Both the position numbers and the translations under genes were made by a program. Shown one piece after another: positions 5,927 through 10,489 of a stretch of 10,489 nt of DNA (within the stretch, counting starts at the first letter, position 1; the number at the start of each line of letters is the position of its first letter). The notes below the pieces were generated by a model. That model was not told the origin of the DNA. It worked only from the letters and a program-made list of their open reading frames with translations, and searched no databases. The stretch comes from JBDHUJ01 sp039809105 (GTDB lineage Bacteria; Patescibacteriota; Saccharimonadia; Saccharimonadales; UBA4665). The stretch spans positions 1 to 10,489 of the forward strand of contig JBDHUJ010000042.1 of NCBI GenBank assembly GCA_039809105.1. Direction: 5' to 3'.

Positions 5927-7859
5927 ACCAGTCATCTTGGGCAACGGCAGCCTGACAGTGGGCCTGAACGAACAGGGCTTGGTGCATGATTTCTACTACC
6001 CGTATGTCGGGCTCGATAACCTGACGACCGCCCGCAGCACCGACCACAAAATAGGCGTGCATGTCGACGGCAGGTTCTCGTGGGTCGACGATGGGACGTG
6101 GGGCGTGTCCGTGGAGTTCGAACAGGACGCGCTGGTCAGCAACGTTACTATGCAGCACGACGACTTGCAACTGCGGCTGCACTTTACTGACTTCGTCGAC
6201 CACACGCTGAACGTCTTTTGCCGTCGCGTAACCGTGCAGAACCTGGCGGACCACGAACGCACCGTCCGGCTGTTTTTCCACCAGGTTTTCCAGATTTCGC
6301 GTGGCGGCCGGGGCGATACCGCCCTGTTTGTGCCGGAAGCGAACTACCTGTTGGATTACAAGGGTCGCTGCGCGTTGCTTATTTTCGGCCAGGCGGGTAA
6401 TCATAACGCCCTGTTCGACCAGTACTGTGTCGGTAACTATGGCATAGAGGGCAAGGAAGGCACCTGGCGCGATGCCGAAGACGGCGAGCTGAGCGGCAAT
6501 CCGGTAGAGCACGGCGGTGTCGATTCGGTTTTGCGGCTGACACTGGAGCTGGGCGGCAACGAAGGGCAGACAGCCGACTACTGGATTATAGCGGCCGATT
6601 CCCAATTTTCGGCCGAAAAGGTCCATCGTAAGCTCCTGACCGACGGACTGCAGGACCGGCTCGACAAAACGCGCAAGCACTGGTACGAATGGCTCGACAT
6701 CGCCCGGGACGAAATGGGCGGTATGAACGAAGGCGAACGGGCCATGATAAAGAAATCGTTGATGGTCATAAAGGCGCATACCGATAAGCGCGGCGGCATC
6801 ATCGCCAGCTGTGACTCGTCTATTTATAACTACGGCCGCGACTACTACAGCTATGTCTGGCCGCGCGACGGCGCATACGCCATGTGGCCGCTCATACGGC
6901 TGGGCTACACCGAGGAGCCAAAGAAGTTCTTCGAGTTTTGCCGCGACATACTCCACCCCGACGGCTACTTGCTGCACAAATACCAGCCCGACCGCGCCAT
7001 CGGCAGCACCTGGCATCCGCTGGTGCACGGCAAGCATGCGGAACTGGCGATACAAGAAGACGAAACGGCCATTGTGCTCTACATGCTCGGCGAGTATTTC
7101 GAGGAAAGCAAAGACAAGGACTACGTGAGCAGTCTGTACGTGACGCTGGTGCAACCGGCGGCGAACTTCTTGGCTGCGTACCGCGATGAGCAAACTGGCC
7201 TGCCTCATGCCAGCTACGACCTCTGGGAAGAAAAATTCGCGACGCACACCTACACGGTTTCCGTGACCTACCAGGCGCTCCTGACGGCTGCGCAGTTCGC
7301 CGACCTGTTCGAATACCCCGACGACGCGGTGGCCTGGCGCGCGGCTGCCGGCGAAATCGCCAAGAGTGTCCAAATACTGTTCGACCCCGGCCGCGGCATG
7401 CTCCGCAAGGGTTTCTTGCTGCAAGATGACGGCTCGCTCCAGTTCGACAATACACTGGATGTTTCCAGCCTGTTCGCCGTCTCTACGTTCGGGCCCAAGG
7501 AGTTCGGCAAGGAGCAACTGTTGAGCACAGTGGCCGCTATAGAGTCGGCACTGCTGGAACAGTCGCCGTCTGGCGGTTCGCCGCGCTACGAGCACGATAC
7601 GTATTTTGCCGGCCAATCCACCTACACGGGCAACCCGTGGTTCGTAACGACGCTGTGGATTGCGCAGTACTATATACAGCACGGCAACAGAGAACGCGGC
7701 AAACAGCTTATAGACTGGACTATCGCACATGCCTTGCCAAGTGGTGTCCTGAGCGAGCAGGTAGACCCCGGCACCGGCGCGCCGCTGTCTGTGGCGCCGC
7801 TTGTGTGGAGTCATGCGGAGCTTATCAATACGCTGCTTGACCTGCACATCGAACAGTAG
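5919..7859 (+). CDS. Glycoside hydrolase family 15 glucoamylase
   Basis: An inverting glucoamylase of 646 residues that releases beta-D-glucose from non-reducing ends of alpha-glucans. The N-terminal ~250 residues form the beta-sandwich domain of the prokaryotic type (VILGNGSLTVGLNEQGLVHD at 5-24), followed by a helical linker and the (alpha/alpha)6 barrel. Active-site motifs: YGRDYYSYVWPRDGAYAMWP (305-324), YDLWEEKFATHTYT (433-446) with the general acid Glu437 or 438, and SEQVDPGTGAPLSVAPLVWSHAE (612-634) with catalytic base Glu613. Length fits bacterial and archaeal GH15 enzymes. No signal peptide, so intracellular glucan is the likely substrate. Third gene of the glucan operon, but separated from GH57 by an 87-bp repeat-like spacer and started from a hairpin-embedded ribosome site. 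The long antisense reading frame across it is a codon-bias shadow. Confidence 0.93.
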   Translation: MGRPVILGNGSLTVGLNEQGLVHDFYYPYVGLDNLTTARSTDHKIGVHVDGRFSWVDDGTWGVSVEFEQDALVSNVTMQHDDLQLRLHFTDFVDHTLNVFCRRVTVQNLADHERTVRLFFHQVFQISRGGRGDTALFVPEANYLLDYKGRCALLIFGQAGNHNALFDQYCVGNYGIEGKEGTWRDAEDGELSGNPVEHGGVDSVLRLTLELGGNEGQTADYWIIAADSQFSAEKVHRKLLTDGLQDRLDKTRKHWYEWLDIARDEMGGMNEGERAMIKKSLMVIKAHTDKRGGIIASCDSSIYNYGRDYYSYVWPRDGAYAMWPLIRLGYTEEPKKFFEFCRDILHPDGYLLHKYQPDRAIGSTWHPLVHGKHAELAIQEDETAIVLYMLGEYFEESKDKDYVSSLYVTLVQPAANFLAAYRDEQTGLPHASYDLWEEKFATHTYTVSVTYQALLTAAQFADLFEYPDDAVAWRAAAGEIAKSVQILFDPGRGMLRKGFLLQDDGSLQFDNTLDVSSLFAVSTFGPKEFGKEQLLSTVAAIESALLEQSPSGGSPRYEHDTYFAGQSTYTGNPWFVTTLWIAQYYIQHGNRERGKQLIDWTIAHALPSGVLSEQVDPGTGAPLSVAPLVWSHAELINTLLDLHIEQ

Positions 7860-7870
7860 CGTCAATAGTT

Positions 7871-8052
7871 TCAGGGAAGGGCTTGCCACATCCTGCGGCC
7901 CCGCGACTGCGCGTTGGCAAGCACAGCTTGCCCGGCAGGTCGCCTTGCAGCGAGCCACTGGCTCGCTTCACCTTCCCAATTCTTTTCGAAGTGAATTCGA
8001 AAAGAATCTCCCATCCCCTAAAGCTCGGGCTTACGCCCTCGTTCACTGCCGT
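7871..8052 (-). repeat. Structured dispersed repeat, copy B (long form), inverted relative to copy A
   Basis: Its minus-strand core (7971-8046) aligns with copy A across GGGCGTAAGCCC, AGGGGAnGGGAG and the long stem region. A perfect 12-bp stem 7979-7990/7996-8007 has a 5-nt loop. Beyond the core, copy B contains GCGAGCC-ACT-GGCTCGC (7950-7966) and GGCAAGC-ACA-GCTTGCC (7916-7932), and the outer arms GGGAAGG (7874-7880) and CCTTCCC (7971-7977) enclose these. GGCAAGC can also pair with GCTTGCC at 7881-7887. The minus strand has an open frame of about 70 codons here that shares peptide-like strings with copy A, but this reflects DNA similarity, not a gene. Together with 8053-8128, where I see nothing, it fills the GH15-rpmG gap. 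Confidence 0.8.
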
Positions 8053-8128
8053 TCATATTTGAAGGAGAATCGGGGCGGCTACTGCTTACACTGAGTTGAG
8101 GTTAGCTAGTTTTTAGATTTAGGAAAGC

Positions 8129-8156
8129 AAAAAGGCTTCAGGTTTTTCTGAAGCCT
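8129..8156 (-). terminator. Rho-independent terminator of rpmG
   Basis: A perfect 9-bp stem AGGCTTCAG/CTGAAGCCT (8133-8141/8148-8156) with a 6-nt loop; on the minus strand it is followed directly by a T-tract (complement of 8129-8133). It lies 31 bp beyond the rpmG stop. Confidence 0.8.
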
Positions 8157-8177
8157 AGCTACCACTTGCTACATGCA

Positions 8178-8197
8178 GAAAACACTTTAGTGTTTTC
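8178..8197 (-). other. Hairpin spanning the rpmG stop codon
   Basis: GAAAACAC (8178-8185) and GTGTTTTC (8190-8197) form a perfect 8-bp stem with a 4-nt loop that contains the rpmG stop codon. No T-tract follows on either strand, so it may protect the mRNA 3' end or be incidental. Confidence 0.4.
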
Positions 8198-8393
8198 TAG
8201 GCTTGACTTCGTTGCGACCGAGGTTCTTCTTGGTCTCTACGAACAGTACGTGCTTGCGCAGCTTGGGACTGTACTTTTTCAAACTCAACTTTTCAGTTGT
8301 GTTCTGCGTGTTCTTGCTGGTGTAGTAAATACGCTCACCAGACTCTTCGCTGACGAGCCCGACTAGTTTGCGCTTCTCACTTTTCTTTGTCAT
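8187..8393 (-). CDS. rpmG: 50S ribosomal protein L33
   Basis: A 68-residue basic protein with the L33 pattern KRKLVGLVSEESGERIYYTS (7-26) and LKKYSPKLRKHVLFVE (38-53), where the protein binds 23S rRNA in the large subunit. It lacks the two Cys pairs of zinc-binding L33, so it is the C-minus form. It is longer than the usual ~50-55 residues because of a basic tail, TKKNLGRNEVKPRKH (54-68). The start at 8393 is preceded by only a weak GAG; the -10 box ends 9 nt upstream, so the mRNA leader would be 2-3 nt. Its neighbours (tRNA-Thr, tRNA-Tyr) match the common tRNA-tuf-rpmG-secE-nusG neighbourhood, but tuf, secE and nusG are absent here. Confidence 0.92.
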   Translation of the reverse strand: MTKKSEKRKLVGLVSEESGERIYYTSKNTQNTTEKLSLKKYSPKLRKHVLFVETKKNLGRNEVKPRKH

Positions 8394-8402
8394 ATCTCAA
8401 GT

Positions 8403-8431
8403 AGTTTAACAGATGTAGGGCGCTTTGTAAA
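8403..8431 (-). promoter_or_regulatory. Predicted rpmG promoter (extended -10)
   Basis: On the minus strand: TTTACA (-35, complement of 8426-8431), a 17-bp spacer, and TGT-TAAACT (-10, complement of 8403-8408, with an extended TGn). Only 9 nt separate the -10 from the rpmG ATG. Confidence 0.5.
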
Positions 8432-8445
8432 CTGTTTTGGCACAC

Positions 8446-8477
8446 AAAAACAAAAATACCGACTGATCAGGTCGGTA
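8446..8477 (-). terminator. Rho-independent terminator downstream of the PspC gene
   Basis: A perfect 7-bp stem TACCGAC/GTCGGTA (8457-8463/8471-8477), followed on the minus strand by TTTTTGTTTTT. It is 123 bp past the PspC-gene stop. The stretch in between (8478-8600) holds no recognisable gene, only a 14-bp palindrome CTTCTTGCAAGAAG (8486-8499); it may be a long 3' UTR or a small RNA. Confidence 0.75.
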
Positions 8478-8600
8478 GATTTGTACTTCTTGCAAGAAGA
8501 GATGAGATGCATAGATGTTCGCTTATTTTTTCACGTTCATCTACTTTTTGTAAGTGTTCGTTTTTTCCGTACTCTTACTACTCAGATAGTATCAAGCTGC

Positions 8601-8813
8601 TTATGCTTTGTCAACAGGTTTTTCTGGAACGACCGCCCAACAGATAATGTATGCCAGAAATGCAGGAAAGAAACCGAACAGCAAGGCTGCGACCGCTATG
8701 AGGCGTACGACCACCGGGTCTATGTTGAAATAGTCTGCAAAGCCGCCGCAAACACCGGCTATCATCTTGTTCGTCTTAGAGCGGTACAACCGCTTGGGTT
8801 CTGTTTGTGCCAT
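8601..8813 (-). CDS. Small PspC-domain membrane protein
   Basis: A 70-residue protein consisting almost entirely of a PspC domain: KRLYRSKTNKMIAGVCGGFA (7-26) with the GVCGG core, DYFNIDPVVVRL (27-38), then a hydrophobic segment from about 36 to 62 (LIAVAALLFGFFPAFLAYIICW) that should span the membrane. PspC proteins take part in membrane-stress responses, but stand-alone copies are of unknown function. The start at 8813 is chosen over an in-frame ATG at 8855 because the longer form would read through the tRNA terminator and its -10 region, while the domain begins properly at 8813. TATACT ends 6 nt before this ATG, and AGGA lies just upstream, too close for a normal ribosome site, so a leaderless message is likely. 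Confidence 0.85.
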   Translation of the reverse strand: MAQTEPKRLYRSKTNKMIAGVCGGFADYFNIDPVVVRLIAVAALLFGFFPAFLAYIICWAVVPEKPVDKA

Positions 8814-8819
8814 ATTCCT

Positions 8820-8825
8820 AGTATA
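8820..8825 (-). promoter_or_regulatory. Candidate -10 box of the PspC gene
   Basis: TATACT on the minus strand, 6 nt before the chosen ATG. No good -35 is visible at 15-18 bp, where the T-tract of the preceding terminator lies, so this is a weak call by itself. Confidence 0.3.
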
Positions 8826-8840
8826 CGCCTTTCTGTAAAC

Positions 8841-8868
8841 AAAAAACCTAGCCATTTCCGGCTAGGTT
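8841..8868 (-). terminator. Rho-independent terminator of the tRNA operon
   Basis: A perfect 9-bp stem AACCTAGCC/GGCTAGGTT (8845-8853/8860-8868) with a 6-nt loop, followed on the minus strand by six T. It lies 10 bp beyond the CCA end of tRNA-Thr(GGU). Confidence 0.88.
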
Positions 8869-8878
8869 CGGTGTTCTG

Positions 8879-8953
<75 letters not shown>

Positions 8954-8956
8954 GCT

Positions 8957-9041
8957 TGGTGCAGGGTGTAGGATTCGAACCTACGAACTCGGAGAGAGTT
9001 GATTTACAGTCAACCGTGTTTGACCACTTCACTAACCCTGC
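8957..9041 (-). tRNA. tRNA-Tyr (anticodon GUA)
   Basis: Acceptor GCAGGGT/ACCCTGC, D-arm GTG/CAC, anticodon stem GTTGA/TCAAC with loop CTGTAAA giving GUA, a long class II variable arm, T-arm GTAGG/CCTAC with loop TTCGAAT, and an encoded CCA (8957-8959). All stems pair. The tRNA is 85 nt long. Its 5' end is 5 bp from the end of the endonuclease frame. Confidence 0.96.
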
Positions 9042-9046
9042 ATACT

Positions 9047-9430
9047 CTATGTCTTGCTAACGAGGTACTGTTTGTACTTCGCCGTTTCTATACTCAACTC
9101 ATTACGTGCGCTCACCGCTTTCCATGCTATCTGGTACGACTCACCTTTTGCAGTATAGACGAATAGTATATCAAATGCATCGTCGGCGTAACGTTTGCTG
9201 TAGTGAAAAGACTAGTTGCCACCCGTAATACGTAAGGCTACTTTACAGGTAGGCTTACTTGGATAAAGGCCGGCGTACTTTACTTGAACGCGTTGCAGTA
9301 CCTTATCTTTCTCTATGACTAGGTCGTAATCCCTCTTGTCACCGATGGGAAGACAAACTTCAAAACCATTCAGCATGTAGTACTGAATGGCGTGAGCTAG
9401 GGCAACGTCACCCTTTTCTTTGGGTTTCAT
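9047..9430 (-). pseudogene. PD-(D/E)XK homing-type endonuclease interrupted by one amber codon, inside a tRNA operon
   Basis: The first frame, 72 residues from ATG 9430, has the start of a PDDEXK_5-like endonuclease (the group containing the intron-encoded I-Ssp6803I): PKEKGDVALAHAI (3-15), then LPIGDKRDYDLVIE (27-40) with Asp36, and RVQVKYA (47-53) with Gln49 and Lys51 as the (E/Q)xK pair. It stops at TAG 9212-9214. Reading the same frame past this TAG gives 54 further residues (KRYADDAFDILFVYTAKGES and onward) before TAG 9047-9049, and these look like the family's usual C-terminal half; no indel is needed. A CAG-to-TAG change of one base would explain it. The total of 127 codons suits the family. 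No ribosome site is visible; TATACT (complement of 9447-9452) lies 16 nt upstream. The gene starts 38 bp after tRNA-Thr(UGU) and ends 5 bp before tRNA-Tyr, on the same strand. Confidence 0.72.
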
Positions 9431-9468
9431 GTCTGTAATCTAGCAGAGTATAGTACAAATTGTAAATG

Positions 9469-9545
9469 TGGAGCCGCCTGTCGGATTCGAACCGACGACC
9501 CGATGCTTACAAAGCAACTGCTCTGGCCAACTGAGCTAAGGCGGC
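9469..9545 (-). tRNA. tRNA-Thr (anticodon UGU)
   Basis: Acceptor GCCGCCT/AGGCGGC, D-arm GCTC/GAGC, anticodon loop TTTGTAA giving UGU (codon ACA), T-arm GTCGG/CCGAC with loop TTCGAAT, encoded CCA (9469-9471). The anticodon stem GTTGC/GCATC carries one U-U mismatch at its second pair. First gene of the tRNA operon. Confidence 0.93.
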
Positions 9546-9567
9546 GAATCCGTCAAGCTACCAAAAG

Positions 9568-9596
9568 AGTGTACCAAAACAGGGGTAAAAACACAA
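9568..9596 (-). promoter_or_regulatory. Predicted promoter of the tRNA operon
   Basis: On the minus strand: TTGTGT (-35, complement of 9591-9596), a 17-bp spacer, and TGG-TACACT (extended -10, complement of 9568-9573). The start of transcription would lie near 9560, leaving about 15 nt of leader before tRNA-Thr(UGU). It fits between the TPR gene stop and the tRNA. Confidence 0.6.
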
Positions 9597-9607
9597 CCCT
9601 CGAGTTA

Positions 9608-10261
9608 CTAAATAACGACTTTGCGGGGGCGGAGGATGCGGCGAGGGTGGCCGGCGGGGACGATGAGTTTTTTGAGCTTTTCGTCTATCATGTCGGCTTC
9701 TTTTTCCATGCCACGCTCTTCGTAGGCCTTCTGGAGTAAGCTGTAAGTTTCCTTGTTCGGTTCGAGTTCTACGGCGCGTTCCAGAGCTTTGAACATCAGC
9801 TTTTCGTTGCCGAGTTTTTCGTTCACCTTGGCGTAGGCGATGTGGCGGGCGGCCAGTGATTCTTCGAGGCGCAGCGCTTGTTCGAAGGCAATGCCGGCCT
9901 TTTCGTAGTTTTCGGTTTCGTAATAAATAAGCCCCAAGTTGTGCAAACTCGAGGGCGTAGCTTCTATGGAACTGGCGATTTCGAAACAGTCTATGGCGTC
10001 GCGGTATTCTTTCTGTTTGGCGTAGAGTATGCCGAGGCGGTTGTAGGCGGCAGCGTTCTTTTCGTCAATTTTCAGGATGGTCAGCAGGGCCTTTTCGGCA
10101 CGTAGGAACCGGTTTTCGCGCATACCCTGGTGTGCGATATCCCAGAGTTTGCCTATGCGGTCGCCGACTTTGCGGGAAACGTCCGCGAATTCATCGGCGT
10201 GGAGCTTCACATTTATCAAACTTAAAACGCCAAAGGCGCCAACCACAATAAGTCCATACAT
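9608..10261 (-). CDS. Membrane-anchored TPR-repeat protein
   Basis: A 217-residue protein of unknown specific function. Residues 1-19 (MYGLIVVGAFGVLSLINVK) form an uncleaved N-terminal membrane anchor. From about 38 to 190 it is made of tetratricopeptide repeats, most clearly AAAYNRLGILYAKQKEYRDA (70-89) and SSLHNLGLIYYETENYEKAG (104-123); about five units are present. A short basic tail, PRRILRPRKVV, ends the protein. TPR solenoids bind partner proteins, so a scaffold or assembly role at the membrane is likely but the partner cannot be named. AAAGG lies 6 nt before the ATG. The IS boundary is 53 bp upstream of its start codon, mirroring the arrangement at pgl. Confidence 0.85.
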   Translation of the reverse strand: MYGLIVVGAFGVLSLINVKLHADEFADVSRKVGDRIGKLWDIAHQGMRENRFLRAEKALLTILKIDEKNAAAYNRLGILYAKQKEYRDAIDCFEIASSIEATPSSLHNLGLIYYETENYEKAGIAFEQALRLEESLAARHIAYAKVNEKLGNEKLMFKALERAVELEPNKETYSLLQKAYEERGMEKEADMIDEKLKKLIVPAGHPRRILRPRKVVI

Positions 10262-10272
10262 CGGTACCTTTC

Positions 10273-10278
10273 AGTATA
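10273..10278 (-). promoter_or_regulatory. Candidate extended -10 box of the TPR gene
   Basis: TGC-TATACT on the minus strand (hexamer is the complement of 10273-10278), 11 nt before the ATG; the -35 region is poor. It would give a leader of about 5 nt. Confidence 0.35.
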
Positions 10279-10314
10279 GCATAGGCAGAACGGTGTACGA
10301 AGAGACGACTACTG

Positions 10315-10489
10315 GGGGTTCACTAAACTAAAACGGAACATCCCGTAAACTTGGAGATGTAAAGCTACCAAGTACAGAGGAGATGTTCCAATGTCAAAAC
10401 TACCAGATATTCCTGGGAATAAAAAGTGCTGGCTAGTGTTAAACCAGATCGTATTCGGAGACAGTGTCGGCTGCCCCGCGTGTGGAAAC
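10315..10489 (+). mobile_element. 5' end of an insertion sequence, right copy
   Basis: Inverted copy of positions 1-121, starting at GGGGTTCACTAAAC. It contains a GAGGAG ribosome site (10377-10382) and the first 33 codons of a transposase, then runs off the window. GGAACATC (10335-10342) near the tip and GATGTTCC (10382-10389) over the ribosome site and start are exact complements, so mRNA entering from outside could fold and hide the transposase start. No target duplication can be checked, since the outer ends are missing. Confidence 0.8.
10391..10489 (+). CDS. Transposase N-terminus (partial, zinc-ribbon type, runs off right edge)
   Basis: The first 33 codons are open, from ATG 10391 with GAGGAG 8 nt upstream. 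The peptide ends with GCPACGN, the first Cys pair of a zinc ribbon, after WLVLNQIVFG. An N-terminal zinc ribbon followed by a DDE domain is common in IS1595-type and related transposases. The family is not settled because the catalytic domain is outside the window. Base composition is more AT-rich than the sugar-metabolism genes. Confidence 0.65.
   Translation, partial: MSKLPDIPGNKKCWLVLNQIVFGDSVGCPACGN

Noticed and set aside
5886..7958. 690-residue open frame on the minus strand across the GH15 gene
   Set aside because: It is antisense to a GH15 gene with full catalytic motifs, has no ribosome site or known domain, and follows from the codon bias of the sense gene.
7825..8046. 73-residue minus-strand frame and a similar plus-strand peptide at 3181-3399 as a small protein family
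   Set aside because: The similarity follows the DNA repeat, including stems with paired changes on both arms and indels, and one frame overlaps zwf; structure, not protein, seems conserved.
8814..8855. ATG at 8855 as the start of the PspC protein
   Set aside because: It lies in the loop of the tRNA operon terminator, upstream of the -10 box; the domain starts at 8813.
9212..9214. Amber codon as pyrrolysine or a genome-wide code change
   Set aside because: The terminal codon of the same frame and of the TPR gene is also TAG acting as a stop, and no pyl genes are visible; a point mutation or readthrough is simpler.

Overview
The window looks like a piece of a compact, AT-to-moderate-GC bacterial genome, most likely from the Candidate Phyla Radiation and plausibly Candidatus Saccharibacteria (TM7). 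This is inference from gene content, very short spacers, a 68-residue L33, a small PspC protein and dispersed structured repeats; no phylogenetic marker settles it. UGA works as a normal stop (three genes end in TGA, two of them overlapping a following ATG), which argues against the UGA=Gly lineages (Absconditabacteria/Gracilibacteria). Both ends of the window lie inside inverted copies of the same insertion sequence, so this is probably a whole contig that broke at a multicopy repeat.

Layout, left to right. (1) 1-121: 5' end of an IS, with its transposase reading out of the window to the left. (2) 131-3236 (+): an oxidative pentose phosphate operon, pgl-gnd-zwf, with a promoter whose -35 is covered by a perfect palindrome. 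(3) 3251-3343: structured dispersed repeat, copy A. (4) 3356-7859 (+): a promoter, then a glycogen/alpha-glucan operon: a glycogen-synthase-like glycosyltransferase, a GH57 alpha-amylase-type hydrolase and a GH15 glucoamylase. (5) 7871-8052: structured repeat copy B, inverted relative to A, so the glucan module is bracketed by an inverted pair. (6) 8129-9545 (-): rpmG (L33), a PspC-domain protein and a tRNA operon Thr(UGU)-[nuclease]-Tyr(GUA)-Thr(GGU), each unit with its own terminator. The nuclease gene inside the tRNA operon is a PD-(D/E)XK homing-type endonuclease interrupted by one in-frame amber codon. (7) 9608-10261 (-): a membrane-anchored TPR protein. (8) 10315-10489: the second IS copy, with its transposase reading out to the right.

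How the genes fit together: GH57 and GH15 would release glucose from stored or acquired alpha-glucan. After phosphorylation by a kinase not present here, Zwf, Pgl and Gnd would oxidise glucose-6-phosphate to ribulose-5-phosphate, giving NADPH and pentoses. The glycosyltransferase would build the polymer. The tRNA/rpmG block resembles the widespread thrU-tyrU-glyT-thrT-tuf-rpmG-secE-nusG neighbourhood with several members missing.

The points most worth a second look are the amber-interrupted endonuclease inside the tRNA operon; the inverted repeats A/B whose long stems differ in sequence yet stay perfectly paired; the two operon spacers that are reading frames bridging neighbouring genes; and several genes whose TATACT-like -10 box sits only 6-11 nt before the ATG, suggesting leaderless or nearly leaderless mRNAs.
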